Shown: positions 25,487 through 33,838, counted from the stretch's first letter. The stretch is DNA of 64,000 nucleotides from Flavobacteriales bacterium UBA2306 (GCA_002345565.1 DDVS01000004.1:493709-557708); one strand, 5' to 3'. The notes: generated by a model not told the origin, from the letters alone. Numbers and translations are program-made.

Positions 25487-26536
25487 ATGAATCACAAACA
25501 ACTAACATTCGCAAGAGAATTTAGAGGATATTCTCAAACTGAGTTATCAAACCAAATTCAAGGTCTTTCTCAATCCAATCTTTCGAAATTTGAGAAAGGA
25601 TTAGGTGTTTTATCAGAAGAAATTCAGAAGACTATTATTGATTTCTTGGATTTTCCTGAAGATTTTTATAATCGTAAAATCAATAGTGTTATTGAAAATG
25701 CGAATTATAGAAAAAGAGCAACTGTTAGTAAATCTAAAATTTTAAAATTTGAAAATAAATGTAAAATTATTGGCTATGTTGTCGATGAATTATCGGAATC
25801 AATAGAATGGCCTGATTTTATATTAGCTCCTCTAAATGTTGAGGATGGATTTTCGCCAGAGTATATAGCAAATTATACGAGAAGATTAATTAAATTAAGT
25901 ATTGATGAACCGGTCAAAGATATTTTCTCAATTTTAGAATCTTCGGGAATTATTCTTTATGAAATTAATGAGGATGAAAAATTTGATGGAGTTTCATTTA
26001 TTACTGACAAAGGTTATCCTGTTATAATTGTGAATAAAAATTTTTCTAATGATAGAAAACGATTTACAATTGCTCACGAACTTGGACATATTTTGATGCA
26101 TAATGAAAATAATTTTCCAATTTCTTCATTTAGAGAAAAAGAAAAAGAAGCCAATCAGTTTGCTAGTGAATTTTTAATGCCAGAAAATTCTATAAAAAAT
26201 TCTTTACGCAATTTAAGGTTAAATGAACTTGGGAATTTTAAGAATTATTGGTTAACATCAATGTCATCAATTATAAGAAGAGCAAAAGATTTAAAATGTA
26301 TAGATGATTATAAATACAAATATTTCTTAATAGAAATGAGTAGAAATGGTTTTACAAAAAAAGAGCCTATAGAAGTTTATATAGATAAACCTACTTGCTT
26401 AAAAAATGCTATTAATATTTTTAAAAATGAATTAGGATATTCATTTGAAGATTTTTCAAAATATACAGCATTACCAAATGATATTATTGAAGTCATATTC
26501 AATTCTGATAACATTATTAAATTAAAAATTGTATAA
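25487..26536 (+). CDS. XRE-family HTH fused to ImmA/IrrE metallopeptidase
   Basis: 349 residues. The N-terminal XRE HTH covers about 3-60 (AREFRGYSQTELSNQIQG, then LSQSNLSKFEKG). The ImmA/IrrE (M78) zinc protease domain has HELGH (His197-Glu198-His201) and a downstream EKEANQFASEFLMP with the third-ligand Glu. Relatives cleave DNA-binding repressors: ImmA cuts ImmR and IrrE/PprI cuts DdrO. In fusions of this kind the HTH probably autoregulates, and such proteins (COG2856) have been predicted to be toxin-antitoxin parts. It is AT-rich like its partner. Terminator at 26541. Confidence 0.9.
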   Translation: MNHKQLTFAREFRGYSQTELSNQIQGLSQSNLSKFEKGLGVLSEEIQKTIIDFLDFPEDFYNRKINSVIENANYRKRATVSKSKILKFENKCKIIGYVVDELSESIEWPDFILAPLNVEDGFSPEYIANYTRRLIKLSIDEPVKDIFSILESSGIILYEINEDEKFDGVSFITDKGYPVIIVNKNFSNDRKRFTIAHELGHILMHNENNFPISSFREKEKEANQFASEFLMPENSIKNSLRNLRLNELGNFKNYWLTSMSSIIRRAKDLKCIDDYKYKYFLIEMSRNGFTKKEPIEVYIDKPTCLKNAINIFKNELGYSFEDFSKYTALPNDIIEVIFNSDNIIKLKIV

Positions 26537-26540
26537 ATAA

Positions 26541-26566
26541 AAAAATCCCTCTTATGAGGGGTTTTT
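26541..26566. terminator. Bidirectional terminator
   Basis: AAAAATCCCTC (26541-26551)/GAGGGGTTTTT (26556-26566), 11 bp with one G-T pair and a TTAT loop, between the convergent ImmA and VOC genes. Confidence 0.88.
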
Positions 26567-26568
26567 AT

Positions 26569-26946
26569 TTATATGATAATTCTGTCAGAAATAATAATCT
26601 TGTAATGGTCACAATCTTCAAAACAGATTCCGTTTTCTTTCCAATAAGGATTTTTCGGTTCGAGGATGGGGACTTTATAAAGTTCAAGATTAGCTAAAAT
26701 CTTCTTAAATTCTTCCAACGATTCCGGATAGAAAACCAAGATGTCATCGTCGTCTGATTTAGATTCAGGAATGTTATTGTCCTGCGTGAATTCCAAATGC
26801 CAATTCTCATTCTCCTTTACAAGAAGCACACCGTCATAACCATTGTGTTCCTTGAAATCTCCAAGAACTTTAAAATCCAAAACTTTGGTATAAAAACCAA
26901 TAAGCTTCTCCAGATTCTGAGTATGTCGTGCTTATCGGAAAACCAA
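26569..26946 (-). pseudogene. VOC/glyoxalase (YycE-like) gene with a nonsense codon
   Basis: The open part (from 26880 to 26569) reads like the last four fifths of a small YycE-type VOC protein: LGDFKEHNGYDGVLL, WHLEFTQ, NPYWKENGICFEDCD. Upstream, the same frame continues with family-like sequence (ARHTQNLEKLIGFYTKVLDF) but is interrupted by TAA at 26932-26934. Before that is MVFR, with TTG at 26944-26946 as start. One TTA (Leu) to TAA change would explain it. A product restarting at TTG 26880 would lack the first strand and helix of the fold. It lies 12 nt after hemH in the same direction. Confidence 0.72.
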
Positions 26947-26958
26947 TGGATTTAGAAA

Positions 26959-28017
26959 TTAATGAAAGTAAAAATCATTCAGCTTTTCTTCACAAAGTGT
27001 TTTAACCACATTTACCCAACTTTGTTCCTCATTCAAACACGGGATATAATCAAATCTTTCTCCGCCTCCGTGCAAGAAAATCTCTTTTCCTTCCTCCGAA
27101 ATCTCTTCCAAAGTCTCCAGACAATCCGAAACAAAAGCCGGGCAAACGATCGCCAATTTTTTGATGCCTTTTTTGCCAAGACCTTCCAAAGTAGCGTCTG
27201 TGTAAGGTTCCATCCACTTGTCTTTTCCCAATCTGGACTGGAAAGTCACCAATGCCTTTTCTTTCGGGATTCCTAATTTTTGGCAAACCAAATCCGTCAC
27301 TTTATAGCATTGATGTCTGTAACAGAATTGATGTGAAGGATTGTCCTCTTTTGAACAGCAATTATTCAAATTGCAAGTCTTTGTAGGGTCGGTTTTGTAA
27401 ATATGACGCTCCGGAACACCGTGATAAGAAAATTGTAACAAATCAAAATCCGCAGGTAGTTTCTCTTTGATACTTTCCGCCAGAGAATTGATGTAAATCT
27501 CGCGGTTATAAAACGGTTCAACGTAATTAATGTTAATATCCGAAAAGAATTTTTTTCGGACTTCTTCCGCTTTGTCAATTACCGTCTCTGTAGTGCTCAT
27601 CGCATATTGCGGATAGAGTGGGAACAAAGTAATATTGGTAATGCCTTGGTCAACCAACTCTTGGATTCCGGTTTTTATAGACGGTTCTGCATAGCGCATT
27701 CCCAAGCCAACGGGAACATCTACAAGCTCCTGAAGTTTTTTCTGCAGATTTTTGGAAATCACAATCAAAGGAGAACCTTCGTCTGTCCAAACAGTTTTGT
27801 AAGCTTCTGCCGATTTCTTAGGTCTGGTTTTCAAGATGATTCCCTGAACCAATAATGCTCGGAAAATCCAACGGTAATCAATGACTTTTTCATCCATCAA
27901 GAATTCGTCAAGATATTCCTTGACATCTTTTACATCAGTCGATTTCGGCGAACCGAGGTTTACAAGTAAAATTCCTTTGCGGTTATTGGTTGTTGGTTGT
28001 TGGTTGTTGGTTTCCAA
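26959..28017 (-). CDS. hemH: Ferrochelatase
   Basis: 352 residues. It inserts Fe(II) into protoporphyrin (or coproporphyrin) in the last steps of heme synthesis. The conserved core starts KGILLVNLGSP at residue 14; the catalytic His199 is in FSYHGVPERH. A Cys-rich insert follows (Cys215, 220, 221, 232, 237: KTCNLNNCC, FCYRHQC), which may hold an Fe-S cluster as in some bacterial ferrochelatases. The only in-frame start is TTG at 28017. Residues 2-12 (ETNNQQPTTNN) are encoded by an intergenic-type CAACAACC repeat, so this N-terminus is unusual. Confidence 0.93.
   Translation of the reverse strand: METNNQQPTTNNRKGILLVNLGSPKSTDVKDVKEYLDEFLMDEKVIDYRWIFRALLVQGIILKTRPKKSAEAYKTVWTDEGSPLIVISKNLQKKLQELVDVPVGLGMRYAEPSIKTGIQELVDQGITNITLFPLYPQYAMSTTETVIDKAEEVRKKFFSDININYVEPFYNREIYINSLAESIKEKLPADFDLLQFSYHGVPERHIYKTDPTKTCNLNNCCSKEDNPSHQFCYRHQCYKVTDLVCQKLGIPKEKALVTFQSRLGKDKWMEPYTDATLEGLGKKGIKKLAIVCPAFVSDCLETLEEISEEGKEIFLHGGGERFDYIPCLNEEQSWVNVVKTLCEEKLNDFYFH
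27983..28014 (+). repeat. TTGTTGGT tandem repeat inside the hemH start
   Basis: Four near-perfect units of GGTTGTTGGTT-type sequence. The same motif (reverse complement ATCAACCAACAACC) recurs in gaps at 16670-16685, 21080-21094 and 28153-28170. Here it codes for the first residues of HemH. Confidence 0.75.
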
Positions 28018-28152
28018 TTTTGAAATAATTACGATTTATAAAGTTTCGACTTTGCGCAGCCCGACATTCTTAAAATATTTAAAATTAAAATTATCAATCT
28101 AAGCAAAGCCTAAGTGTAAAATTAATAATTTTTAATCGAAGGAAAATACTGT

Positions 28153-28170
28153 ATCAACCAACAACCAAAA
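28153..28170 (+). repeat. Dispersed ATCAACCAACAACCAA repeat
   Basis: ATCAACCAACAACCAAAA in the gap between hemH and the Nfu gene, the same sequence as before serS (16670) and next to the ruvC stop (21080). Confidence 0.65.
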
Positions 28171-28185
28171 ACGATTAACTAGATT

Positions 28186-29064
28186 TTATCCATTCACAGC
28201 TTCCACGTTCTCCACCAATTCCGGAACGAATTGTTTTAGAATGCTTTGGATTCCGTTTTTCAAAGTTGCTGTGGAAGATGGACAACCGCTACAAGCACCT
28301 TGAAGAAGCATTCTTGCGGTTTTGTTTTCTCCGTCATATTCAATCAGAGAGATTTTTCCACCGTCGTTTTCTACAGCAGGCGCAACATATTCATTCAGGA
28401 TATCACTGATTTTCTGCTCGTCATTCGTGTATTCTCTGTTGATGATTTTAAGAACAGGATTCTCGTGCTGATGAGGTTCGATAGTAGCAATTGTTTTTCC
28501 AGCCTGTAAAAATTCAGCAATGAAAGAACGAACCTGATTCATAATCTCGTGCCATTCGAACCTGTTGTCTCTGGTTACCGCTACGAAATTATCACTCACA
28601 TAGATTTCTTTCACAAAATCAAAAGCTGCATATAATTCTTGCGCGAAAGGAACCCCTTCCGATTCTTCTTTTGATTTTACTTCTATAAAACCATCCATTA
28701 GCATCTTGCTGGAAATGAATTTCATAACCGCAGGATTTGGTGTCATCTCAGAATAGATTTGATACATTTCTTTTCTTTTCTGAAGATAGATTCTTGGATT
28801 TGCCAACAATTCGTCCTCGATGATGTTTTTCAGACTTTCTGCAACGTGTTCCCATTCCACAGTATCTTCCTTCGCTACTGCAATAAAGTTGGCAGTGATG
28901 AAAATTCTATTAACGAAAGGATAATTGAAAAGCTCCTGCGCCAATGGAATCTCGGAAATGTCAGAATTTCTATCTAATTCTAGTGAACCGGGAATCAAAG
29001 TGTAGTCCGTAACGAACTTCATTACTTTTTTATTTTCCGTAGGTTCTATTATGATTTCTCGCAT
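28186..29064 (-). CDS. NifU/Nfu-type iron-sulfur carrier with duplicated N domain
   Basis: 292 residues. Two tandem Nfu N-terminal-like domains (about 1-95: NKKVMKFVTDYTLIPGS; and about 108-195: NPAVMKFISSKMLMDGF) are followed by a NifU C-terminal domain with the CSGC cluster motif (Cys258/Cys261, GACSGCPSSTATLKNGIQ). It carries or scaffolds Fe-S clusters for apo-proteins. A promoter-like TTTG (29119-29122)-N18-TAATTTTG (29093-29100) lies 28 nt upstream of the ATG. Confidence 0.9.
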   Translation of the reverse strand: MREIIIEPTENKKVMKFVTDYTLIPGSLELDRNSDISEIPLAQELFNYPFVNRIFITANFIAVAKEDTVEWEHVAESLKNIIEDELLANPRIYLQKRKEMYQIYSEMTPNPAVMKFISSKMLMDGFIEVKSKEESEGVPFAQELYAAFDFVKEIYVSDNFVAVTRDNRFEWHEIMNQVRSFIAEFLQAGKTIATIEPHQHENPVLKIINREYTNDEQKISDILNEYVAPAVENDGGKISLIEYDGENKTARMLLQGACSGCPSSTATLKNGIQSILKQFVPELVENVEAVNG

Positions 29065-29092
29065 CTTTATTAAATTGGACTACAAAATTATC

Positions 29093-29122
29093 GTAAATTG
29101 GTGGAAGAAAAAAGCCGACAAA
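29093..29122 (-). promoter_or_regulatory. Promoter of the Nfu gene
   Basis: Minus-strand TTTG (29119-29122)-N18-TAATTTTG (29093-29100), a good match in sequence and spacing to the Bacteroidetes -33/-7 pattern. Confidence 0.6.
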
Positions 29123-29250
29123 TCCCAATCTTGTGTTAAGTTTTGATTATGAGAAGCTTTGCGGATTTTCGATTTTTTCTATGGGTTTGATTTTACTGAT
29201 TTATTCATCAAATCAATTATCATTTATTTATTATCAAATTATAAAAAAAT

Positions 29251-29769
29251 ATGGCGATTATCAGAGAACTTTTAGGCAAAAAGCCTCAACTTGGAGAAAA
29301 TACTTTTGTGGCAGAAACTGCTGTGATCATCGGTGATGTAACAATGGGGAAGGATTGTAGTATTTGGTACAATGCGGTTTTGAGAGGCGATGTTCATTTC
29401 ATCAAAATGGGCGACAAAGTGAATGTTCAGGACAACGCGATGATACACTGTACTTATCAGAAAAGTCCAACAACGATCGGAAGTAACGTCTCGATTGGCC
29501 ATAATGCGATTGTTCACGGTTGTACAATAAAAGACAATGTTCTGATTGGAATGGGCGCCATTGTGATGGACGATTGTTTGGTAGAAAGTAATTCAATTGT
29601 TGCAGCAGGAGCAGTTGTTACAGCGAATTCTCATATTCGTGAAGGTGAAATATGGGCAGGCGTTCCGGCGAAAAAAGTGAAAGATGTGTCTCAAAATCTT
29701 ATCGAAGGCGAGATTAACAGAATTGCTGATAATTATGTAAAATATTCCAGCTGGTACAAAGAAGACTAA
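29251..29769 (+). CDS. Gamma carbonic anhydrase-like hexapeptide protein
   Basis: 172 residues made of left-handed beta-helix hexapeptide repeats. It has the family stretch SIWYNAVLRGDV, NVQDNAMIH and IGHNAIVHGC with the spaced His ligands, followed by IGMGAIVMDD and IWAGVPAKKVK. Homologues are trimeric zinc proteins; carbonic anhydrase activity varies among members. The ATG at 29251 precedes MAIIRELLGKKP. It is a short single gene before YihY. Confidence 0.88.
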   Translation: MAIIRELLGKKPQLGENTFVAETAVIIGDVTMGKDCSIWYNAVLRGDVHFIKMGDKVNVQDNAMIHCTYQKSPTTIGSNVSIGHNAIVHGCTIKDNVLIGMGAIVMDDCLVESNSIVAAGAVVTANSHIREGEIWAGVPAKKVKDVSQNLIEGEINRIADNYVKYSSWYKED

Positions 29770-29801
29770 GTTGGTATAAAGATTGAATTTCCCACAATAA
29801 A

Positions 29802-30743
29802 ATGATTATGAAAAAAATAAAAACTTTTTGGGAAATCATAAAACAAACCTTTTCGGAATGGAATAATTCTCCCTCATCCAAATATAGCGCGAGCTTAGCT
29901 TACAGCGCTATTTTTTCTTTGCCAGGTCTTTTAATTATTATCATTTGGGTTACGGGTAACTTTTTTGGTCCGGAAGCCATTCACGGCGAAATTACCCATC
30001 AGATTCAAGGAATTATGGGGAAGGATGTTGCCAAAAGCATTCAGGAAATGGTAGCAAGTGCATTTATAGACCAGGAAAATTTTTGGATGAAAGCCCTTGG
30101 AGTCGCTACATTAGTCTTCGGTGCTACAAGTCTGTTCTTTCAAATGCAAACCTCTCTTAATAACCTTTGGGATGTAGAAGCAGCACCCAAAAAAGCGTGG
30201 CAAAAATTTATATTAGATAGAGCGAACTCGTTGGGAATGATTCTCATTATAGCGTTTTTGTTATTGGTGAGTATGTTGCTTTCTTCTTTCATAGGTCTCG
30301 CTAATCATTGGATTACGAAATATTTTGGCGTAGAAACTTACTTTATTGTACAGCTGAGTAATTTTGTGTTAGGATTTGCAATTGTTACTATCTTATTTGC
30401 ATTTATGTTTAAAGTATTACCAGATGTTGAAATCAGTTGGAAATCAGTTTGGATTGGTGCTGTGGTAACGGCTTTTTTATTTAATATCGGCAAAACGCTC
30501 ATGAGCTTCTATTTTGATTATTCAAAACCGACATCAGTTTTTGGAGCAGCAGGAACAATTATCCTCTTAATGATGTGGATCAATTATTCTTGTCAATTGG
30601 TATTTTTCGGAGCAGAATTTACTAAAGTTTATGCTTACAAAATGGGCCATGAAATTACCCCATCGCGTCACGCAAAATGGAGCGAGAAAAAACTCTATAA
30701 AGCATCGCAGCTTAAAGAAGAAACGCCGAAAACAGCAACATAA
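29802..30743 (+). CDS. YihY/BrkB family inner-membrane protein
   Basis: 313 residues with about six membrane helices. N-terminal NSPSSKYSASLAYSAIFSLP is typical of the family, followed by FGATSLFFQMQTSLNNLWDV and the late GAAGTIILLMMWINYSCQLV. Once called RNase BN in error; the role is unknown and a transporter or envelope function is likely. ATG codons at 29802 and 29808 are both possible starts. It is 33 nt after the carbonic anhydrase-like gene. Confidence 0.9.
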   Translation: MIMKKIKTFWEIIKQTFSEWNNSPSSKYSASLAYSAIFSLPGLLIIIIWVTGNFFGPEAIHGEITHQIQGIMGKDVAKSIQEMVASAFIDQENFWMKALGVATLVFGATSLFFQMQTSLNNLWDVEAAPKKAWQKFILDRANSLGMILIIAFLLLVSMLLSSFIGLANHWITKYFGVETYFIVQLSNFVLGFAIVTILFAFMFKVLPDVEISWKSVWIGAVVTAFLFNIGKTLMSFYFDYSKPTSVFGAAGTIILLMMWINYSCQLVFFGAEFTKVYAYKMGHEITPSRHAKWSEKKLYKASQLKEETPKTAT

Positions 30744-30827
30744 ATTTATCTCGATTTAATTATTAGGCTTTACCTAATACTATTTGTAACAAATTATCGT
30801 TTTGAATGACAAATCATAAATATCTTG

Positions 30828-31895
30828 ATGATGAAAAATCTAAAAGTTCAAAAAATGAATTGGTTTCAATATTTTCTGATTATTTGTTCTGGAAGTAACA
30901 TTCACATATTACAGAAAACTCCTAGCGAATGGAACAAGTTTGCCGGAATCGGAGGAATTATTTTGTTTACTGCTGTTTTTGCAACTTTATCTGCCGGTTA
31001 CGCAATGTTCACCGTTTTTGATAATATATGGGCTGCTCTCGGATTTGGAATTCTTTGGGGATTGATGATTTTTAATCTGGACAGATATATTGTTTCCTCC
31101 ATCAAGAAAACCGGAACATGGTGGAATCAAATTTTAATGACAATTCCACGTTTGATTTTAGCAACATTTCTCGGAATCATTATCTCAAAACCTTTGGAGC
31201 TGAAAATTTTTGAGAAAGAAGTTAACAAACAGCTTAACACTATTATTCAAAGAAACAAGAAACAGTTGCAACTAGAAATGAATGGAAGAATTTTGCAGCA
31301 ATCCGGACCTTTTGATACAGAAAAAAAACAAATTCAGAATCAAATTAAAACTTATCAGCTGGCTTATAATTCAGCTTCGGTTGAATTAGAAAAAGAAATC
31401 CTCGGAAAACAATCTGGTTTAACAAGCGGAAAAGTGGGTTATGGAACTAATGCCAAAAGAAAAGCTGAGCTTAAAGAACAAAAACGAGCCGACCTCGAGA
31501 ATTACCAAAAGCAACAGCAAGAGCGTTTGCAGTATCTGGATAAAGAAATCTCAAAAGTCTATTCCAACCTCGAAACCGAAAGGAAATCGACAGAAAGCAT
31601 CGAAGATAAATTCAATGGATTTGCAGCAAGATTGCAAGCGTTGGACGAGTTGGGAAAAAACTCGGCAATAATTGCTTTGGCGGCAAGTTTTATTATGGGA
31701 TTGTTTGTCTGTTTGGAGATTTCGCCCGTTTTGATCAAATTGATTTCCCACGTTGGACCTTATGATTATCTTTTGGAAAAAACCGAGAATGAATTCAGAC
31801 TATATTCTAAAGAAAAAATTACGAAAGGAAACTCATTAACGGATTACAGAATAAGAAAGTTTAATGATGATCTAAATAACAGGAGTGATTTATGA
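30828..31895 (+). CDS. DUF4407 membrane protein with coiled coil
   Basis: 355 residues. Membrane helices near the N-terminus (FAGIGGIILFTAVFATLSAG; ALGFGILWGLMIFNLDRYIV; IPRLILATFLGIIIS), a long charged coiled-coil region at about 140-270, and another helix (SAIIALAASFIMGLFVC). These match DUF4407, a family of unknown function. The LDRYIVSSIKK stretch is its typical signature. Starts TTG 30825, ATG 30828 and ATG 30831 are equivalent. Confidence 0.85.
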   Translation: MMKNLKVQKMNWFQYFLIICSGSNIHILQKTPSEWNKFAGIGGIILFTAVFATLSAGYAMFTVFDNIWAALGFGILWGLMIFNLDRYIVSSIKKTGTWWNQILMTIPRLILATFLGIIISKPLELKIFEKEVNKQLNTIIQRNKKQLQLEMNGRILQQSGPFDTEKKQIQNQIKTYQLAYNSASVELEKEILGKQSGLTSGKVGYGTNAKRKAELKEQKRADLENYQKQQQERLQYLDKEISKVYSNLETERKSTESIEDKFNGFAARLQALDELGKNSAIIALAASFIMGLFVCLEISPVLIKLISHVGPYDYLLEKTENEFRLYSKEKITKGNSLTDYRIRKFNDDLNNRSDL

Positions 31896-31976
31896 TAATT
31901 ATGTGTTAATTTTATTCTTTTTTTTTCTTATTTATATCATAATATTTGATTAGATTAGTAAAACAAATCAATTATT

Positions 31977-32570
31977 ATGAAAAACTTTACATTATCATTA
32001 GTTGTGATAGCGATCATGGTATCTCCATCAATTGCAAAAGCGCAAGCAAGCGAGCCTTTCTTAGGACAGATTGCATTTGTACCATATAATTTTGTTCCAA
32101 AAAATTGGGCAGCTTGTAATGGACAATTGTTGCCAATTTCACAAAATCAAGCCCTTTTTGCATTGCTTGGTACAACATATGGGGGAAATGGAACCACTAC
32201 GTTTGCTCTGCCGGACATGAGAGGCAGGGTTCTTGTTCACGAAGGTCAGGCTCCAGGAGGTTCTACCAATTATACGATGGGACAGACTGGTGGTTCAGAA
32301 TCCGTGACGCTGCTAACAACTCAAATGCCTCCTCATTCGCATACCGTAAATGCTGTTACATCGGACGGTAATCAAAATACACCTACAAATACACTTCCGG
32401 CAGATACTAAACTTTTAGACAAAGAATATTCCGATGCAACAGCCAATACTACGATGAAATCTACGATGATCAATCCATCTGGAGGCGGACAGCCACACGA
32501 GAATAGACCTCCTTTTGTCACTTTGAAGTGCATTATCGCCTTGCAAGGTATATTCCCATCTCAATTCTAA
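31977..32570 (+). CDS. Exported phage-tail-collar (microcystin-dependent-like) protein
   Basis: 197 residues. It has a signal peptide (about 1-23, ending IAKAQA) and then a tail-collar domain (EPFLGQIAFVPYNFVPKNWA, GQLLPISQNQALFALLGTTY, FALPDMRGRV), as in MdpB-like proteins. Late MPPHSHTVNA and a C-terminal CIIALQGIFPSQF complete it. There are no other phage genes nearby, so this is a chromosomal secreted version of the fold. It is followed 6 nt later by a T9SS-targeted protein, suggesting an extracellular pair. Function unknown. Confidence 0.85.
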   Translation: MKNFTLSLVVIAIMVSPSIAKAQASEPFLGQIAFVPYNFVPKNWAACNGQLLPISQNQALFALLGTTYGGNGTTTFALPDMRGRVLVHEGQAPGGSTNYTMGQTGGSESVTLLTTQMPPHSHTVNAVTSDGNQNTPTNTLPADTKLLDKEYSDATANTTMKSTMINPSGGGQPHENRPPFVTLKCIIALQGIFPSQF

Positions 32571-32576
32571 TGGATT

Positions 32577-33263
32577 ATGAAATCGGCATATTTTATAGTT
32601 CTGGTATTAGGAAGCTCAGCTTTTGGCCAGACCATTACGTTTAAAGGTTGTTACAATCTATTCGAAGATCAGGTTTATACTTTCAATAAAACCGGTGTAG
32701 ATGGGAATAATAAAAATATCTATATTACCACACCAGTTACCGGCGATCAAAATTGTGGAGGACTGGGAACGTGTGAATTAAAAATTCAGTGGAACAATAG
32801 CTTAAGTCGTTGGGAGCTTCTCGCCGACGAGGGTAATGGAACTTTTACTAATCCTTATATCATATTTCATAACTCCACAGGTAACAATAATGCTTCAAAT
32901 CCTCCTGCTAATGATTTTGGAACTTGGGTAGAAAATACAGCAGTTACAAATGGTGCTTGTGGCGGAAATCTCACTTCATCAAACTCGACAATGACTGGTG
33001 ATGTTCATACCAGTTTTCTTAATGTTTTAGATACTAAAAGTTCTAAAATACAGATTTTTCCTAATCCAGTTTCTGACTTTATAAGTATTTCGGGTCTAGA
33101 GTTTCCCGAGACTATTGAGATTTATAATACGGCTGGACAAATAGTGAAATCGCAAATGTTCAAAGAGCGAGCAAATGTGTCTTTCTTATCTACGGGAACT
33201 TATATTCTTCGAGTGAAAACAAAGGATTCTGCCATTCACGAATTCAAATTCATTAAAAAATAA
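32577..33263 (+). CDS. T9SS-secreted protein
   Basis: 228 residues. It has a signal peptide (about 1-17), a Cys/Asn-rich middle (FKGCYNLFEDQVYTF, GGLGTCELKIQW) and a C-terminal type A sorting domain (about 155-228) beginning IQIFPNPVSDFISI and ending EFKFIKK. It is exported through the type IX system of Bacteroidetes. The passenger domain is not recognised. It is the second gene of a pair with the tail-collar protein. Confidence 0.85.
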   Translation: MKSAYFIVLVLGSSAFGQTITFKGCYNLFEDQVYTFNKTGVDGNNKNIYITTPVTGDQNCGGLGTCELKIQWNNSLSRWELLADEGNGTFTNPYIIFHNSTGNNNASNPPANDFGTWVENTAVTNGACGGNLTSSNSTMTGDVHTSFLNVLDTKSSKIQIFPNPVSDFISISGLEFPETIEIYNTAGQIVKSQMFKERANVSFLSTGTYILRVKTKDSAIHEFKFIKK

Positions 33264-33283
33264 AAAAAATCATAATTACAATA

Positions 33284-33307
33284 AAAGCTTCCAAATTTGG
33301 AAGCTTT
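33284..33307. terminator. Bidirectional terminator, perfect 24-nt palindrome
   Basis: AAAGCTTCCAAA followed by its exact reverse complement, placed 20 nt after the T9SS gene and 2 nt before the stop of the converging gene at 33310. Confidence 0.85.
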
Positions 33308-33309
33308 GT

Positions 33310-33657
33310 TTATTTTAAATCACCTACAACAAAAGGCTGTTCTGCGTTATCATTATAATCTCTCATAAACCCGATTTCTTTTGATTTTGAAATAGTAGAT
33401 TTGGAAGCACCAGAAAAACCGTCCCCAAAATCAATACTGAAATCGATATAACTCAATCTGTTTTTTGTAAACTGAATCTTATTATAAACAAGAATAATGT
33501 TCTTTTCTTTGAGATTTTTTTGCAAACTCATTAGGTCTTGTTTGGTCATTTCTTTGTTAAAAACAACGGCTATCACCTTTTTACTCGGAGCAAAAGATAA
33601 TAAGCTTAAAGTAAAAACAGATAAAAATAAAAGGGGTAAAAGAGTAGTTTTTTTCAT
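33310..33657 (-). CDS. Hypothetical exported small protein
   Basis: 115 residues with a signal peptide (KKTTLLPLLFLSVFTLSLLS). The mature part (VVFNKEMTKQDLMSLQKNLK, then YIDFSIDFGDG) resembles a short domain seen at the C-terminus of BlaR1/M56-type membrane peptidases in Bacteroidetes. Here it is free-standing with no peptidase next to it. The resemblance is from memory and weak. Confidence 0.6.
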   Translation of the reverse strand: MKKTTLLPLLFLSVFTLSLLSFAPSKKVIAVVFNKEMTKQDLMSLQKNLKEKNIILVYNKIQFTKNRLSYIDFSIDFGDGFSGASKSTISKSKEIGFMRDYNDNAEQPFVVGDLK

Positions 33658-33785
33658 TGGTTTAATAACGCTGCAAAATTATAAAATTCTCATCAAACTT
33701 AACACCAAAGTTTTGATTTTTAATATATTTCTACTAAGTCTTATTTTTTTCAGAGAAAACAGCTTGTCAAATATTCTAATAGAAA

Positions 33786-33819
33786 CAAAAAATCCAAATT
33801 GATTTATTCAACTTGGATT
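33786..33819 (-). terminator. Terminator of guaB
   Basis: AATCCAA (33791-33797)/TTGGATT (33813-33819) with a T-rich run on the minus strand, 19 nt after the guaB stop. Confidence 0.7.
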
Positions 33820-33838
33820 CTTGATTCTAGAGTATTTT

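Noticed and set aside
29133..29336. Small ORF before the carbonic anhydrase-like gene
   Set aside because: Low-complexity hydrophobic reading that overlaps the start of the real gene in another frame.
31977..32570. Tail-collar protein as a sign of a prophage
   Set aside because: It has a signal peptide and a T9SS partner, and no other phage gene lies nearby.
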